64,000 nucleotides of DNA from Parvicella tangerina (GTDB lineage: Bacteria > Bacteroidota > Bacteroidia > Flavobacteriales_D > Parvicellaceae). The notes under the pieces are model-generated. The model was not told the origin of the DNA. It searched no databases and worked only from the letters and a program-made list of their open reading frames with translations. Where the stretch lies: the NCBI RefSeq assembly GCF_907165195.1, contig NZ_OU015584.1, positions 3,234,978 through 3,298,977 on the forward strand. The letters run 5' to 3'. Made by a program: the position numbers and the translations under genes. This document shows, in pieces, positions 53,316 to 62,032 of the stretch (its first letter is position 1; every line of letters starts with the position of its first letter).

Positions 53316-55331
53316 ATGGCTACATTAGATTCTAAAATACCAGAAGGACCATTAAAAGATAAATGGACTAAACATAAGGATACGATTAACCTTGTAAATC
53401 CCGCTAACAAACGATTAATTGATGTTATCGTAGTTGGTACTGGACTTGCAGGAGGGTCTGCAGCTGCTTCACTTGCCGAAATGGGCTACAATGTGAAAGC
53501 ATTTTGCTATCAGGATTCTCCAAGAAGAGCGCACTCTATCGCGGCTCAAGGCGGTATTAACGCAGCTAAGAACTATCAAAACGATGGTGATAGTGTTTAT
53601 CGCTTATTCTATGATACGGTTAAAGGAGGGGATTACAGAGCAAGAGAAGCAAACGTTTATCGTTTAGCGGAAGTATCGGCCAACATCATTGATCAATGTG
53701 TGGCTCAAGGAGTTCCATTCGCAAGAGAATACGGAGGGCTATTAGACAACCGATCATTTGGAGGGGTGTTGGTATCTAGAACCTTCTACGCTAAAGGTCA
53801 AACAGGACAGCAATTATTGCTTGGGGCGTATTCAGCTTTGAGCAGACAAATTGGAAAGGGTAAAGTACAAATGTTCGGAAGACATGAAATGCTTGACCTG
53901 GTTGTTGTTGAAGGAAAAGCGAGAGGAATTATCGCTAGAGATATGATTACTGGTGAGATCACAAGACATTCAGCACATGCTGTAGTAATTGCGTCTGGTG
54001 GTTATGGTAACGTTTTCTTCTTGTCGACCAATGCAATGGGATCAAATGCCACTGCGGCATGGAAAATCCACAAGAAAGGGGCCTATTTTGCGAACCCATG
54101 TTATACGCAAATTCACCCGACTTGTATTCCAAGATCAGGAGATCATCAGTCTAAATTGACGTTGATGTCTGAGTCATTGAGAAATGATGGTAGAATCTGG
54201 GTTCCTAAGAAAATGGAAGATGTAATGGCGATCCGAGAAGGGAAAAAGAAGCCAACAGATCTTTCAGAAGACGAAAGAGATTATTACTTAGAGAGAAGAT
54301 ACCCAGCGTTTGGTAACTTAGTTCCTAGAGATGTTGCCTCGAGAGCAGCTAAAGAGAGATGTGATGCAGGGTTTGGCGTGAACCAAACTGGAGAAGCGGT
54401 TTATCTTGATTTCAAGAGTGCTATTCACAGATATGGAAAGGAAAAAGCGTTAGTTGAGGGTATTAGTAACCCATCTGAAGCGCAGATTATAAAATTAGGA
54501 GAAGAAGTAGTTGAAGCGAAGTACGGGAACTTATTCCAGATGTATTACAAAATTACAGATGAGAACCCATACAAAACACCCATGAAGATCTATCCTGCAG
54601 TTCACTACACGATGGGAGGAATCTGGGTTGATTATAACTTGATGACAACTGTTCCAGGTTGTTATGCTGCTGGAGAAGCCAACTTCTCGGATCATGGAGC
54701 TAACAGGTTAGGAGCCTCTGCGCTAATGCAAGGGTTGGCCGATGGTTACTTTGTACTACCATACACGATTGGCGACTACTTATCACACGAAATTAGAACT
54801 GGAAAAATTTCTACTGATCTTCCAGAATTCGTGGAAGCAGAAAAAGCAGTTCAAGATCAGATCGATCGTTTAATGAATATCAAAGGTTCTAAATCTGTTG
54901 ACCACTTCCACAAAAGACTTGGAAAAGTGATGTGGGACAAAGTTGGTATGGCAAGAAACGAGCAAGGCTTAAAAGAAGCCATGGAAGAAATTCGTCAAAT
55001 CAGAGAAGAGTTTTGGAGTGATGTTAGAATTCCTGGAGATGCCAATGGATTAAACCCCGAGCTTGAAAAAGCAGGAAGGGTTGCTGATTTCTTAGAATTA
55101 GGAGAGTTATTTGCAAAAGATGCATTACATAGAACTGAATCTTGTGGAGGTCACTTTAGAGAAGAATCCGTTGAGTTAGACGGCCCTCAAAAAGGAGAAG
55201 CAAAACGTGATGATGTGAATTTCGCATACGTTGCTGCGTGGGAATGGACAGGAGATCCAAAAGATGCAAAACTGCACAAAGAAGAGTTAGAATTTAAGGA
55301 CATTGAGTTGAAACAGAGGTCTTATAAGTAA
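53316..55331 (+). CDS. sdhA: Succinate dehydrogenase/fumarate reductase flavoprotein subunit
   Basis: The 671-residue subunit oxidises succinate to fumarate with covalently bound FAD. Visible parts are the dinucleotide loop [19 protein letters not shown] near residue 41, the flavinylation His in [17 protein letters not shown] near residue 72, [10 protein letters not shown] near 268, the active-site area [14 protein letters not shown] near 340 and [15 protein letters not shown] near 428, followed by [20 protein letters not shown] near 452. The capping and C-terminal helical domains are complete. Length is typical of Bacteroidota type B enzymes. The stop codon is directly followed by the inverted repeat of the element at 55332-55769. 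Confidence 0.97.
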   Translation: MATLDSKIPEGPLKDKWTKHKDTINLVNPANKRLIDVIVVGTGLAGGSAAASLAEMGYNVKAFCYQDSPRRAHSIAAQGGINAAKNYQNDGDSVYRLFYDTVKGGDYRAREANVYRLAEVSANIIDQCVAQGVPFAREYGGLLDNRSFGGVLVSRTFYAKGQTGQQLLLGAYSALSRQIGKGKVQMFGRHEMLDLVVVEGKARGIIARDMITGEITRHSAHAVVIASGGYGNVFFLSTNAMGSNATAAWKIHKKGAYFANPCYTQIHPTCIPRSGDHQSKLTLMSESLRNDGRIWVPKKMEDVMAIREGKKKPTDLSEDERDYYLERRYPAFGNLVPRDVASRAAKERCDAGFGVNQTGEAVYLDFKSAIHRYGKEKALVEGISNPSEAQIIKLGEEVVEAKYGNLFQMYYKITDENPYKTPMKIYPAVHYTMGGIWVDYNLMTTVPGCYAAGEANFSDHGANRLGASALMQGLADGYFVLPYTIGDYLSHEIRTGKISTDLPEFVEAEKAVQDQIDRLMNIKGSKSVDHFHKRLGKVMWDKVGMARNEQGLKEAMEEIRQIREEFWSDVRIPGDANGLNPELEKAGRVADFLELGELFAKDALHRTESCGGHFREESVELDGPQKGEAKRDDVNFAYVAAWEWTGDPKDAKLHKEELEFKDIELKQRSYK

Positions 55332-55769
55332 TTAGCTCCTAGCAGGAAGCACTTAGCACTTAGTAATTGATAAATGAGTGAAGGAAAGTCATATCAGGAT
55401 TTATTAGTTTGGCAAAAAGCAGTCACACTTACTTCCGATGTGTATAAAACAACAGGCTTTTTCCTGGATGAAGAAAAATTTTCACTTACTCAACAAATTA
55501 AACGAAGTGCGGTTTCTGTACCTTCAAATATTGCAGAAGGCTGGGGCAGAAATACGGATAGAAGCTTTGGGCATTTCCTTTCAATAGCTAAAGGATCATT
55601 GTACGAGTTACAAACTCAACTGATCATTGCTAATCGATTGGATTATATTAATGAACAAACTTTAAATGAATTGGATTCCAAAATTGTTGAAATCAGCAAA
55701 ATGACGAGTTCACTTATGAAAAAATTAAATTAGAATTTGCTCTACTAAGCGCTATGGGCTAGGAGCTAA
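55332..55769. mobile_element. Inverted-repeat-bounded S23/IVS-like insertion between sdhA and sdhB
   Basis: A perfect 12-bp inverted repeat, TTAGCTCCTAGC (55332-55343) and GCTAGGAGCTAA (55758-55769), encloses the four-helix-bundle gene. After 4 unpaired bases, AGCACTTAG (55348-55356) and CTAAGCGCT (55745-55753) pair at 8 of 9 positions, so about 20 of 25 positions form one stem. The left repeat begins on the base after the sdhA stop codon; without the 438-bp unit, sdhA and sdhB would be 12 bases apart, like sdhC and sdhA (10 bases). The layout recalls intervening sequences in 23S rRNA genes, where an S23-type gene lies in the loop of a stem. Mobility is inferred from this layout, not shown. 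Confidence 0.6.
55374..55733 (+). CDS. Four-helix-bundle protein (S23/IVP family)
   Basis: The 119-residue protein has the family opening YQDLLVWQKAVTLTSDVY near residue 7, then SLTQQIKRSAVSVPSNIAEG at about 37-56 with the conserved SVPSNIAEGWGR, and SFGHFLSIAKGSLYELQTQL near 65-84. Members form pentameric four-helix bundles; some are encoded in 23S rRNA intervening sequences and a related protein (Avd) accompanies diversity-generating retroelements. No reverse transcriptase or variable repeat is present here. Function is unknown; nucleic-acid binding is inferred from relatives. It lies in the sdhA-sdhB gap, in the same direction as the operon, inside an inverted repeat. Confidence 0.93.
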   Translation: MSEGKSYQDLLVWQKAVTLTSDVYKTTGFFLDEEKFSLTQQIKRSAVSVPSNIAEGWGRNTDRSFGHFLSIAKGSLYELQTQLIIANRLDYINEQTLNELDSKIVEISKMTSSLMKKLN

Positions 55770-55781
55770 AAACTAAGTATT

Positions 55782-56552
55782 ATGGCTGAAAAGTTTATCA
55801 ATATTAAATTAAAAATCTGGCGTCAGAAGGATAGTAAGTCTGCTGGTAAGTTTGTAGAGTATCCACTGTCAAATGTATCCACAGATTCGTCTTTCTTGGA
55901 AATGCTAGACTTATTGAACGAATCACTTGTTGAAAAAGGAGAAGAACCCGTTGCGTTCGACCATGATTGTCGTGAAGGTATTTGTGGTATGTGTTCACTT
56001 TTCATCAATGGTGAAGCTCACGGTCCTGACAGAGGCGTAACAACGTGTCAGTTGCACATGAGAATGTTCAAGGATGGTGAAACAATTACTATAGAGCCAT
56101 TCAGAGCTAGTCCTTTCCCTGTAATAAAAGATTTGGTAGTTGACAGAACTCCATTTGATAGAATTATGCAGAAAGGTGGGTTTGTCTCTGTAAACACTTC
56201 AGGGAATACGCAAGATGCAAATGCACTACCCGTTCCTAAAGCTGATGCGGACAAAGCATTTGATGCTGCAACATGTATTGGATGTGGTGCTTGCGTAGCT
56301 ACATGTAAAAATGCAAGTGCTATGCTGTTTGTTTCTGCAAAAGTTTCTCAAATGGCGCTATTGCCTCAGGGAAGAGTGGAAGCGAAAGAGCGCGTATTAA
56401 ACATGGTTCACCAAATGGACATGGAAGGTTTTGGTAACTGTACGAATACTGGGGCATGTGAGGTTGAATGTCCTAAAGGAATTTCATTGGAGAATATTGC
56501 TAGAATGAATAGAGAGTATTTAAAGGCCGTTGCTACTTCAGAAGAACACTAA
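55782..56552 (+). CDS. sdhB: Succinate dehydrogenase/fumarate reductase iron-sulfur subunit
   Basis: The 256-residue subunit carries electrons from FAD to the quinone site. Cysteine motifs are visible for each cluster: [12 protein letters not shown] near residue 66 with a later Cys in GVTTCQLHM near 87 ([2Fe-2S]), [12 protein letters not shown] near 164 ([4Fe-4S]) and [14 protein letters not shown] near 222 ([3Fe-4S] plus the last ligand). Length is that of type B enzymes. It is the last gene of the operon and is followed by a strong terminator. Its 12-base leader after the right inverted repeat means its expression depends on readthrough of the inserted unit. Confidence 0.97.
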   Translation: MAEKFINIKLKIWRQKDSKSAGKFVEYPLSNVSTDSSFLEMLDLLNESLVEKGEEPVAFDHDCREGICGMCSLFINGEAHGPDRGVTTCQLHMRMFKDGETITIEPFRASPFPVIKDLVVDRTPFDRIMQKGGFVSVNTSGNTQDANALPVPKADADKAFDAATCIGCGACVATCKNASAMLFVSAKVSQMALLPQGRVEAKERVLNMVHQMDMEGFGNCTNTGACEVECPKGISLENIARMNREYLKAVATSEEH

Positions 56553-56572
56553 TCTGACCATATTAGAGTTTG

Positions 56573-56608
56573 AGCCGCTACTCACCATGAGCCAGCGGCT
56601 TTTTTTTG
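56573..56608 (+). terminator. Intrinsic terminator of the sdhCAB operon
   Basis: AGCCGCT (56573-56579) pairs with AGCGGCT (56594-56600) and an inner CTCA/TGAG pair extends the stem; eight T follow. Confidence 0.9.
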
Positions 56609-56654
56609 GCATGATAATTCCTTACTTTTGAGTGAAATAAAATAACTCATCAGG

Positions 56655-58217
56655 ATGAAGAAACTCTCTACCCTAGCACTTACAATCCTATTCATATCAA
56701 CATTCGGTCAGCATTTTGAACTTGGGGAACCTCCAAAAACAGTTTATACTAAGGAGCTAAAAAGTTACCTCTCGCAAGCCGTTTTAACTTCATCCAACCA
56801 GCTGGTTTATGGTAAAGATGAAATTGAAATAGTGGATGTTCATTCAGGGGATCTGCTTTATCATTGGGACCCTAAAGGGAAATATGGGACTTCAACGATA
56901 AGTAATGATGGGAAGTATGTGGCCAATAGGTCTCAGAACTATGATCATCCAGACTTAGGTTACGTGGATGTCTTTCAGGTATTAAACACAGAGACCAAAC
57001 AAGCATACATGGTGCCCGTTCCTGATGAACTCTGGCAAAAGATGGGCTTTGCTAATACAAGAGAGGAAGTTGCAATACAAACTTCTAAATACGATGGAAC
57101 AGATGATAAAGTCAGGCTCATAACCTTTGATTTTGTCAACGGAAATGAAATTAACACCTTATTTAAGTCATCAAAATCATCAACCGTAATCCTCGATATT
57201 GAATACTCTTTGGACGATCAATTCATTTACGCAACAATCGCATTCGGCTCTTCTGTGAGTACCTTTTATGTTTTTGATGCTACATCTGGAGAGGTTCGTA
57301 AAAAAGTTGAATTGCCTCATCAATGTGATGTCATACTGGTTAGAGAAGATAAGATCTTTCTTTCAGGAGCCCACGGCATTAACACAACTGAGTACATTAC
57401 TATTTTGTCTTCGAAGGACTTCTCTGAAATCAAAGAATGGAAAGGAGAGAACGCCTATAATGTAGATCCTAAAGGGGAATATTTTATCAAGTATAATTGG
57501 GAAGACAAAAACCTGTATACGTTTGATCTTACCTCAGGGGAAGAAAAGCTGCTAATGGAAGGCAAAGACATGAACTTCTACATATTGGCAAGTTCTTTTG
57601 ACCCAACAGGAAATTACTTTGCCATTGCCAGAGATAATTCATACGAATATTACCAAAAGAATAAAGACCTAAACAAGTTTCCTCGGGCCTATATTTTTGA
57701 CAATAGTCTTATCAAAAATTCATTTGTAAGCGAGTCAGTCCAAAACGATGAAGATGAGCCTTCTGTTAACTCTAACTCATCCAACGCTCCTGACAAATGG
57801 ATCAGCTACTCACACGCCAACCCTCAAATAAATGTAAACTTACCTGCTGAAGCAAAAGTTAAAGAAGAAAAGAATAGTAAAGGCCACAACACCATTACCA
57901 TAACCGGTGCAACGGAGACAGAAGCTGCTATGATCAGTGCGATTGAGATTCCAACCATTAAGAAAAAGAAATACACACTGGCAGCAAAAAAAATAGGAGA
58001 AGACTTCATCAAAAAGAAGTCTCCAACTGAAATAAAGAAGACTCCCTATTCTTACAAGGACCAAGAAGGCATTCAATATACCTTTAGGATCGGAAAGTTT
58101 GAATACATCTACCGTGTATTTTGTGTGGATGGTTATGCTTATCAGCTGTTTTATCTGGCTCCAACGCTAGCAGAAGTGGATTATGACACTTTCTTGAACA
58201 GTTTTAAGCTAAAATAA
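56655..58217 (+). CDS. Exported protein with WD40-like propeller, unknown function
   Basis: The 520-residue protein has a signal peptide (MKKLSTLALTILFISTFG). From about residue 30 to 330 it holds repeated blade-like units such as EIEIVDVHSGDLLYHWDPKG near residue 55, FYVFDATSGEVRKKVELP near 203 and LYTFDLTSGEEKLLMEGK near 287, consistent with a beta-propeller. A low-complexity linker near residues 360-385 leads to a C-terminal domain of about 130 residues (starting SHANPQINVNLPAEAKVK) that is not recognised. No catalytic motif was seen. It is convergent with the pspC gene, with one base between their ends. Confidence 0.75.
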   Translation: MKKLSTLALTILFISTFGQHFELGEPPKTVYTKELKSYLSQAVLTSSNQLVYGKDEIEIVDVHSGDLLYHWDPKGKYGTSTISNDGKYVANRSQNYDHPDLGYVDVFQVLNTETKQAYMVPVPDELWQKMGFANTREEVAIQTSKYDGTDDKVRLITFDFVNGNEINTLFKSSKSSTVILDIEYSLDDQFIYATIAFGSSVSTFYVFDATSGEVRKKVELPHQCDVILVREDKIFLSGAHGINTTEYITILSSKDFSEIKEWKGENAYNVDPKGEYFIKYNWEDKNLYTFDLTSGEEKLLMEGKDMNFYILASSFDPTGNYFAIARDNSYEYYQKNKDLNKFPRAYIFDNSLIKNSFVSESVQNDEDEPSVNSNSSNAPDKWISYSHANPQINVNLPAEAKVKEEKNSKGHNTITITGATETEAAMISAIEIPTIKKKKYTLAAKKIGEDFIKKKSPTEIKKTPYSYKDQEGIQYTFRIGKFEYIYRVFCVDGYAYQLFYLAPTLAEVDYDTFLNSFKLK

Positions 58218-58218
58218 G

Positions 58219-59790
58219 TTAACTATCGATAAAGATCATTCTATCATTATCATTCTTCCAGGTAGTATTTTCAAACGATTTTCTGGATTTACTCTCTCTA
58301 TTCTTTTCAGAAATTGGCACGAGTATGCGCTCAATGTTTTTCCCTAGTTTAACCGAATGACCCTCTGGAACTCTAATAATCACCTCGAGATCCTGTCCTC
58401 TAAAATTCTCATCCGCTGCCAATGTCATGTAGGGGTCCAACTTAACTATTGATCCCACAACATCAACGTTATAGGATATTTTTTCCGCATTCAATATGGC
58501 TTCTTTGTAGTTTAGCCCTCTCGCTTCTTTGTTAATTACTATCTTAAAAGTAGAATCCTTAGACGACTCAATTATTTTAAGCTTTGGATATCCCAAATAG
58601 ATGATATCATTTTGAATATCCATAAGGTTCATTCCATCCCAGTATTCGTTATAGCCAATACTATTAGAGAACACCTCATCATTGCCCACTTCAATCGTGA
58701 TTTCTGTTGCTGTTGGAACCTCTATTGTTTCAGACACGTTTCCTCCTTCTTTAAGTTCTAGTCCAATTGGAATCGTGGTTATGGCAACAACTCCTACTGA
58801 TAAGAACCAGACCACAGCACCTGTGATCGCCAAATACTTGATAGAACCTTTTATATCGAAAAGCATCTTTATTCCCAAGTAAATCATAGTCAGAATTGGA
58901 ATAAAAATAATCAGTAATATGGAGTAATAAGCCAATGCACTTTGGTAATCCGTATTATAAAAAACATCCATTCGTTCACCCACATTCATCATCTGTCGAT
59001 CACCCCAAAAAGAGATCAAACCACCATCTCCGATAAACACATTAATCAAGATAAATAAGGCAAAGAGTCCTCCTACCAATAAACCAAACCCAAAAACTTT
59101 TGAAATGACTCTAACAAACTTTGAACTAGACTTCACGCCACGCTCTATTGTTTTGGAGACTTTCTTCCCAAAGTTGTTTCTGTGGGCAGCATCCTTCACA
59201 CTATCCTTAAACTCTTTCGCTGATTGTTTAAGCGTTTCTACATTGATGGGTTCACCACGCATTCTCAATTTCTCAGCCGTTGTTTTTGCTTCGGGAGTGA
59301 TAAAAAACAAGATCAGATAAATAAAAACACCTGAAAGACCAAACAAAACGAGCATCACAAAAATGATCCTAACAATAACCGGATCGATACCAAAATACGC
59401 TCCAAGACCACTACAAACTCCTCCAATAACTGCATTTTCCTCATCTCGATACAGCTTCTTTTCTGTAGAATACGTGTCTTGTTCCCCACTCGATTCATTC
59501 GTTGATGTGGTTGCTTCTTCAAATTCTTCTGCCTGATAGTCTTCAGGTTCTCCCATGATGGAAACAACTTCTTCTACATCCTCCAGACTTACAACTTCCT
59601 TTCTACTTCCATTTCGTTCTTGAAAAAGCTCAGCAATTCTTGCTTCAATATCCCGCATAATCTCTATGCGCTCTTCTGCATTGGTGAAATTTGCCTCAAT
59701 GTTTTTCAAGTAATTCTGTAACAATTCATAGGCAGATTCTTCAATGTAAAAAACCAACCCGGCAATATTTGCGTTGACTGTTTTATTCAT
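58219..59790 (-). CDS. PspC-domain membrane protein
   Basis: The 523-residue protein opens with a cytosolic region of about 105 residues containing ANFTNAEERIEIMRDIEARI, then a PspC domain (about 110-170) with NAVIGGVCSGLGAYFGIDP and a hydrophobic helix, and three more membrane helices to about residue 345. The C-terminal 180 residues are extracytoplasmic and beta-rich (TEITIEVGNDEVFSNSIGYN near 370). PspC proteins act in envelope-stress responses; in Bacteroidota they often form a pair with a PadR regulator, as here, 10 bases downstream of padR. Regulation by the adjacent PadR is therefore likely. The pairing is typical; the stimulus is unknown. Confidence 0.88.
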   Translation of the reverse strand: MNKTVNANIAGLVFYIEESAYELLQNYLKNIEANFTNAEERIEIMRDIEARIAELFQERNGSRKEVVSLEDVEEVVSIMGEPEDYQAEEFEEATTSTNESSGEQDTYSTEKKLYRDEENAVIGGVCSGLGAYFGIDPVIVRIIFVMLVLFGLSGVFIYLILFFITPEAKTTAEKLRMRGEPINVETLKQSAKEFKDSVKDAAHRNNFGKKVSKTIERGVKSSSKFVRVISKVFGFGLLVGGLFALFILINVFIGDGGLISFWGDRQMMNVGERMDVFYNTDYQSALAYYSILLIIFIPILTMIYLGIKMLFDIKGSIKYLAITGAVVWFLSVGVVAITTIPIGLELKEGGNVSETIEVPTATEITIEVGNDEVFSNSIGYNEYWDGMNLMDIQNDIIYLGYPKLKIIESSKDSTFKIVINKEARGLNYKEAILNAEKISYNVDVVGSIVKLDPYMTLAADENFRGQDLEVIIRVPEGHSVKLGKNIERILVPISEKNRESKSRKSFENTTWKNDNDRMIFIDS

Positions 59791-59800
59791 GGCTTTGTGA

Positions 59801-60127
59801 TTATTTGCTACTAATTTTTGTGACGGCAGTACTCAGGTCTTTCCAGGTACTCTTAAGTTCTTCGAGAAAAGATGATCCTTCTTCGGTTAGCGTATAGTAT
59901 TTTCTCGGTGGACCGGACACTGATTCCTCCCATCGATAAGCTAAAATCCCTGCGTTTTTCAAGCGGGTAAGTAATGGATAAAGCGTTCCTTCCTTAACGA
60001 TCATCTTAGAAGCTTTTAACTCCTCAATGATATCTGAAGGGTAAGCTTCTTGCTTGTCTAGGATAGCTAAGATACAGAGTTCCAGCACTCCCTTTCTCAT
60101 CTGCGCTTTTGTATTTTCGATCTTCAT
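59801..60127 (-). CDS. PadR-family transcriptional regulator
   Basis: The 108-residue protein is a single winged-helix PadR domain: QMRKGVLELCILAILDKQEA near residue 9, YPSDIIEELKASKMIVKEGT near 29, LYPLLTRLKNAGILAYRW near 49 and the wing GPPRKYYTLTEEG near 72, with a short C-terminal dimerisation helix. PadR proteins repress their own operon and release DNA on binding an effector. It is the first gene of a padR-pspC operon, and a palindrome lies between its -33 and -7 boxes. The effector is unknown. Confidence 0.93.
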   Translation of the reverse strand: MKIENTKAQMRKGVLELCILAILDKQEAYPSDIIEELKASKMIVKEGTLYPLLTRLKNAGILAYRWEESVSGPPRKYYTLTEEGSSFLEELKSTWKDLSTAVTKISSK

Positions 60128-60143
60128 ACAGAACTATTTTATG

Positions 60144-60175
60144 CAAATATATATGTTTTATTTAGTACTATGCAA
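60144..60175 (-). promoter_or_regulatory. padR-pspC promoter with internal palindrome
   Basis: On the minus strand TTG (complement of 60173-60175), a 21-base spacer and TATATTTG (complement of 60144-60151) form a Bacteroidota promoter, 16 bases before the padR start. The palindrome TAGTACTA (60163-60170) lies in the spacer and is a candidate operator. Confidence 0.6.
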
Positions 60176-60272
60176 TACATAATACCATAAATTTCAGAAA
60201 AAGTATTTACACTCCCTATGGGAGTGAGATCATCAGATTTTTTCAAAAAGGTTATTTTTTAAGAATTAGTAT

Positions 60273-60302
60273 TTGTCAGAATCGAAAAAAGAACTATTTT
60301 TG
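60273..60302 (+). promoter_or_regulatory. Promoter of tRNA-Gln
   Basis: TTG (60273-60275), a 19-base spacer and TATTTTTG (60295-60302) match the Bacteroidota consensus closely; the tRNA starts 54 bases later. A 7-bp hairpin, CACTCCC (60210-60216) with GGGAGTG (60220-60226), lies further upstream. Confidence 0.7.
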
Positions 60303-60356
60303 CCGTCCCAACAAACACCACAAGGTACTTTTAGGTACTGGAGAACGTTGTGAAAC

Positions 60357-60429
60357 TGTCCCATGGTGTAACTGGCAACACGTCTGGTTTTGGTCCAGAA
60401 GAGTCTAGGTTCGAGCCCTAGTGGGACAA
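60357..60429 (+). tRNA. tRNA-Gln (anticodon TTG)
   Basis: The 73-nt sequence folds as a cloverleaf: acceptor TGTCCCA (60357-60363) with TGGGACA (60422-60428), anticodon stem TCTGG/CCAGA around loop TTTTGGT with anticodon TTG, and T stem CTAGG/CCTAG around TTCGAGC, then discriminator A. CCA is not encoded. It is the likely attachment site for the element whose integrase begins 270 bases downstream. Confidence 0.97.
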
Positions 60430-60430
60430 C

Positions 60431-60460
60431 AAAAAGGCACTCATTTCGAGTGCCTTTTTT
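60431..60460 (+). terminator. Intrinsic terminator after tRNA-Gln
   Basis: GGCACTC (60436-60442) pairs with GAGTGCC (60448-60454), flanked by A-run and T-run. Confidence 0.88.
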
Positions 60461-60550
60461 GTTTTTTACCAGCAAATAAAAGGAAAACCCGCACTTTTAC
60501 TGAGTTTTAGATTTTTCAAGAAATCAATTAAAATCAAATGATATGCGAAA

Positions 60551-60604
60551 AATCAGACAACAAATCAGACAACAACTTTTTTGAAATATTTTGTTGTCGG
60601 ATTC
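60551..60604. repeat. Direct and inverted 12-mers upstream of the integrase
   Basis: AATCAGACAACA occurs twice in tandem (60551-60562 and 60563-60574), and an inverted copy with one mismatch, TTGTTGTCGGATT, follows at 60591-60603. These resemble arm-type recombinase or excisionase binding sites. The rest of the gap from 60461 to 60699 holds a small hairpin (CCGTAA 60606-60611 with TTACGG 60617-60622) and no gene. Confidence 0.5.
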
Positions 60605-60699
60605 TCCGTAATTCCTTTACGGTGTTGGGTTGTAGACTTGTATAAATTTTCGTGAATTGGATAGTGTTGAGCAAAAACGCAATTTAAAAACACAACAAT

Positions 60700-61974
60700 A
60701 TGAACACAAGTCAGAAATTCTACACGCTGTTTCACATCAACAAGCAACGTGTAAAAGATGGAAAAGCTCCTTTGTACATGAGAGTTTACGTAAACGGTAC
60801 TCGTACCGAAATCTCAACACCTTTCAAAGTAAATGTGAAAGACTGGCATCCAAAACTTCAACGCATCAAATCAGGACGAAAAGATGCTATGTTGATCAAC
60901 GCCTTTTTGGATGAATCTCAGAGCAAACTAAATAAACTGTTTATCGTTTCTGTTGCTTCTGGGGAAGTGATCAACGCCAAAGAACTTCGTGACCGTTTCC
61001 AAGGCAAAAAAGAAACTGAACCGGAACACAAAACAATCATCGATGCATTTGAATACCACAACAAAAAAATGGAAGAGAAAGTCAACATTGGTAAGATCAC
61101 TCGAAAGACATCGTTGCGTTATCAGTCCACCCAGAATAAAGTGGTGACCTTCATAAAACGTCAGTATAAAGTAGAAGATATGGCGCTAAAAGATATTCGC
61201 CTGGCATTCATCACTGAGTTTGATCACTACCTTTTGACCGTTGAAAAATTACAGTCTAATACTGCTCACAAGATCATTAAGATTGTCAAGAAGATCATGA
61301 ACCAGGCAGTTGCTTTAGATTGGATCAATTCCAATCCCTTTAATCAGTTCAAATGCACTTACAAGAATCCTGAACGAATCGTATTGACGCAGATGGAATT
61401 GGATGCATTGATGAACAAAGAGTTCGACACACCACGTTTGGAGGAGGTTAGAGATGTTTTCATTTTTCAATGTTATACGGGTTTCGCATACACAGATATG
61501 TACAATTTCACAAAAAACGACATCTCTATCGGGATGGATGGAGAATATTGGTTGTCCACTTATCGACAAAAGACGGGGACTAAGGAGAATGTTCCCTTAT
61601 TACCTGTTGCACTTCAACTCATCGAAAAATACCAAGATCATCCCTATTGTGTGACACACGATAAACTCCTACCAGTTAACTCAAATCAGCGCTATAATGC
61701 TTACCTGAAAGAGATTGCAGATTTATGCGGAATCAAAAAGCGAATCACTACTCACATTGCTCGTCACACTTTTGCGACCACCGTTACTTTGTCTAATGGT
61801 GTACCGATTGAAACCGTATCTCGAATACTGGGACATACCCGATTGGCAACCACGCAGATCTATGCGAAAGTATTGGAGAAGAAAGTAAGTGAAGACATGC
61901 AATTGCTGAAGGAGAAAATGAATCAAAAGACGATTGTAGAAAAAGAAAATACAAAACGTAAAACGATTACGTAA
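60700..61974 (+). CDS. Tyrosine recombinase (integrase)
   Basis: The 424-residue protein has an N-terminal arm-binding region (about residues 1-100), a SAM-like core-binding domain (about 105-200) and a catalytic domain (about 215-400). Catalytic motifs are KRITTHIARHTFATTV near residue 347, with His and Arg, and ILGHTRLATTQIYAKV near residue 378, with the nucleophilic Tyr; a Lys lies in YRQKTGTKENVP near 288. The first catalytic Arg position reads FQCYTGFAYTDMY near 252, which lacks Arg; many Bacteroidota integrases have this TGxAY form. It reads away from tRNA-Gln and is followed 58 bases later by rteC. Confidence 0.95.
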   Translation: MNTSQKFYTLFHINKQRVKDGKAPLYMRVYVNGTRTEISTPFKVNVKDWHPKLQRIKSGRKDAMLINAFLDESQSKLNKLFIVSVASGEVINAKELRDRFQGKKETEPEHKTIIDAFEYHNKKMEEKVNIGKITRKTSLRYQSTQNKVVTFIKRQYKVEDMALKDIRLAFITEFDHYLLTVEKLQSNTAHKIIKIVKKIMNQAVALDWINSNPFNQFKCTYKNPERIVLTQMELDALMNKEFDTPRLEEVRDVFIFQCYTGFAYTDMYNFTKNDISIGMDGEYWLSTYRQKTGTKENVPLLPVALQLIEKYQDHPYCVTHDKLLPVNSNQRYNAYLKEIADLCGIKKRITTHIARHTFATTVTLSNGVPIETVSRILGHTRLATTQIYAKVLEKKVSEDMQLLKEKMNQKTIVEKENTKRKTIT

Positions 61975-61991
61975 CTACGCTGGACCTTTGT

Positions 61992-62009
61992 AATCTTCTG
62001 TAGAAGATT
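61992..62009. promoter_or_regulatory. Palindrome between integrase and rteC
   Basis: AATCTTCT (61992-61999) and AGAAGATT (62002-62009) form a perfect inverted repeat with a 2-base centre, 23 bases before the rteC ATG. It is too tight for a terminator loop and is a candidate protein-binding site. Confidence 0.4.
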
Positions 62010-62032
62010 TAGAACTTAAAGGATCAGAGATT

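Noticed and set aside
55374-55733. A diversity-generating retroelement, suggested by similarity of the four-helix-bundle protein to Avd
   Set aside because: No reverse transcriptase, template repeat or variable repeat is found nearby.
60266-60475. A 69-residue minus-strand frame containing VPLGLEPRLFWTKTRRVASY
   Set aside because: It is the antisense of tRNA-Gln; this text is a familiar false protein seen wherever such a tRNA is translated in reverse.
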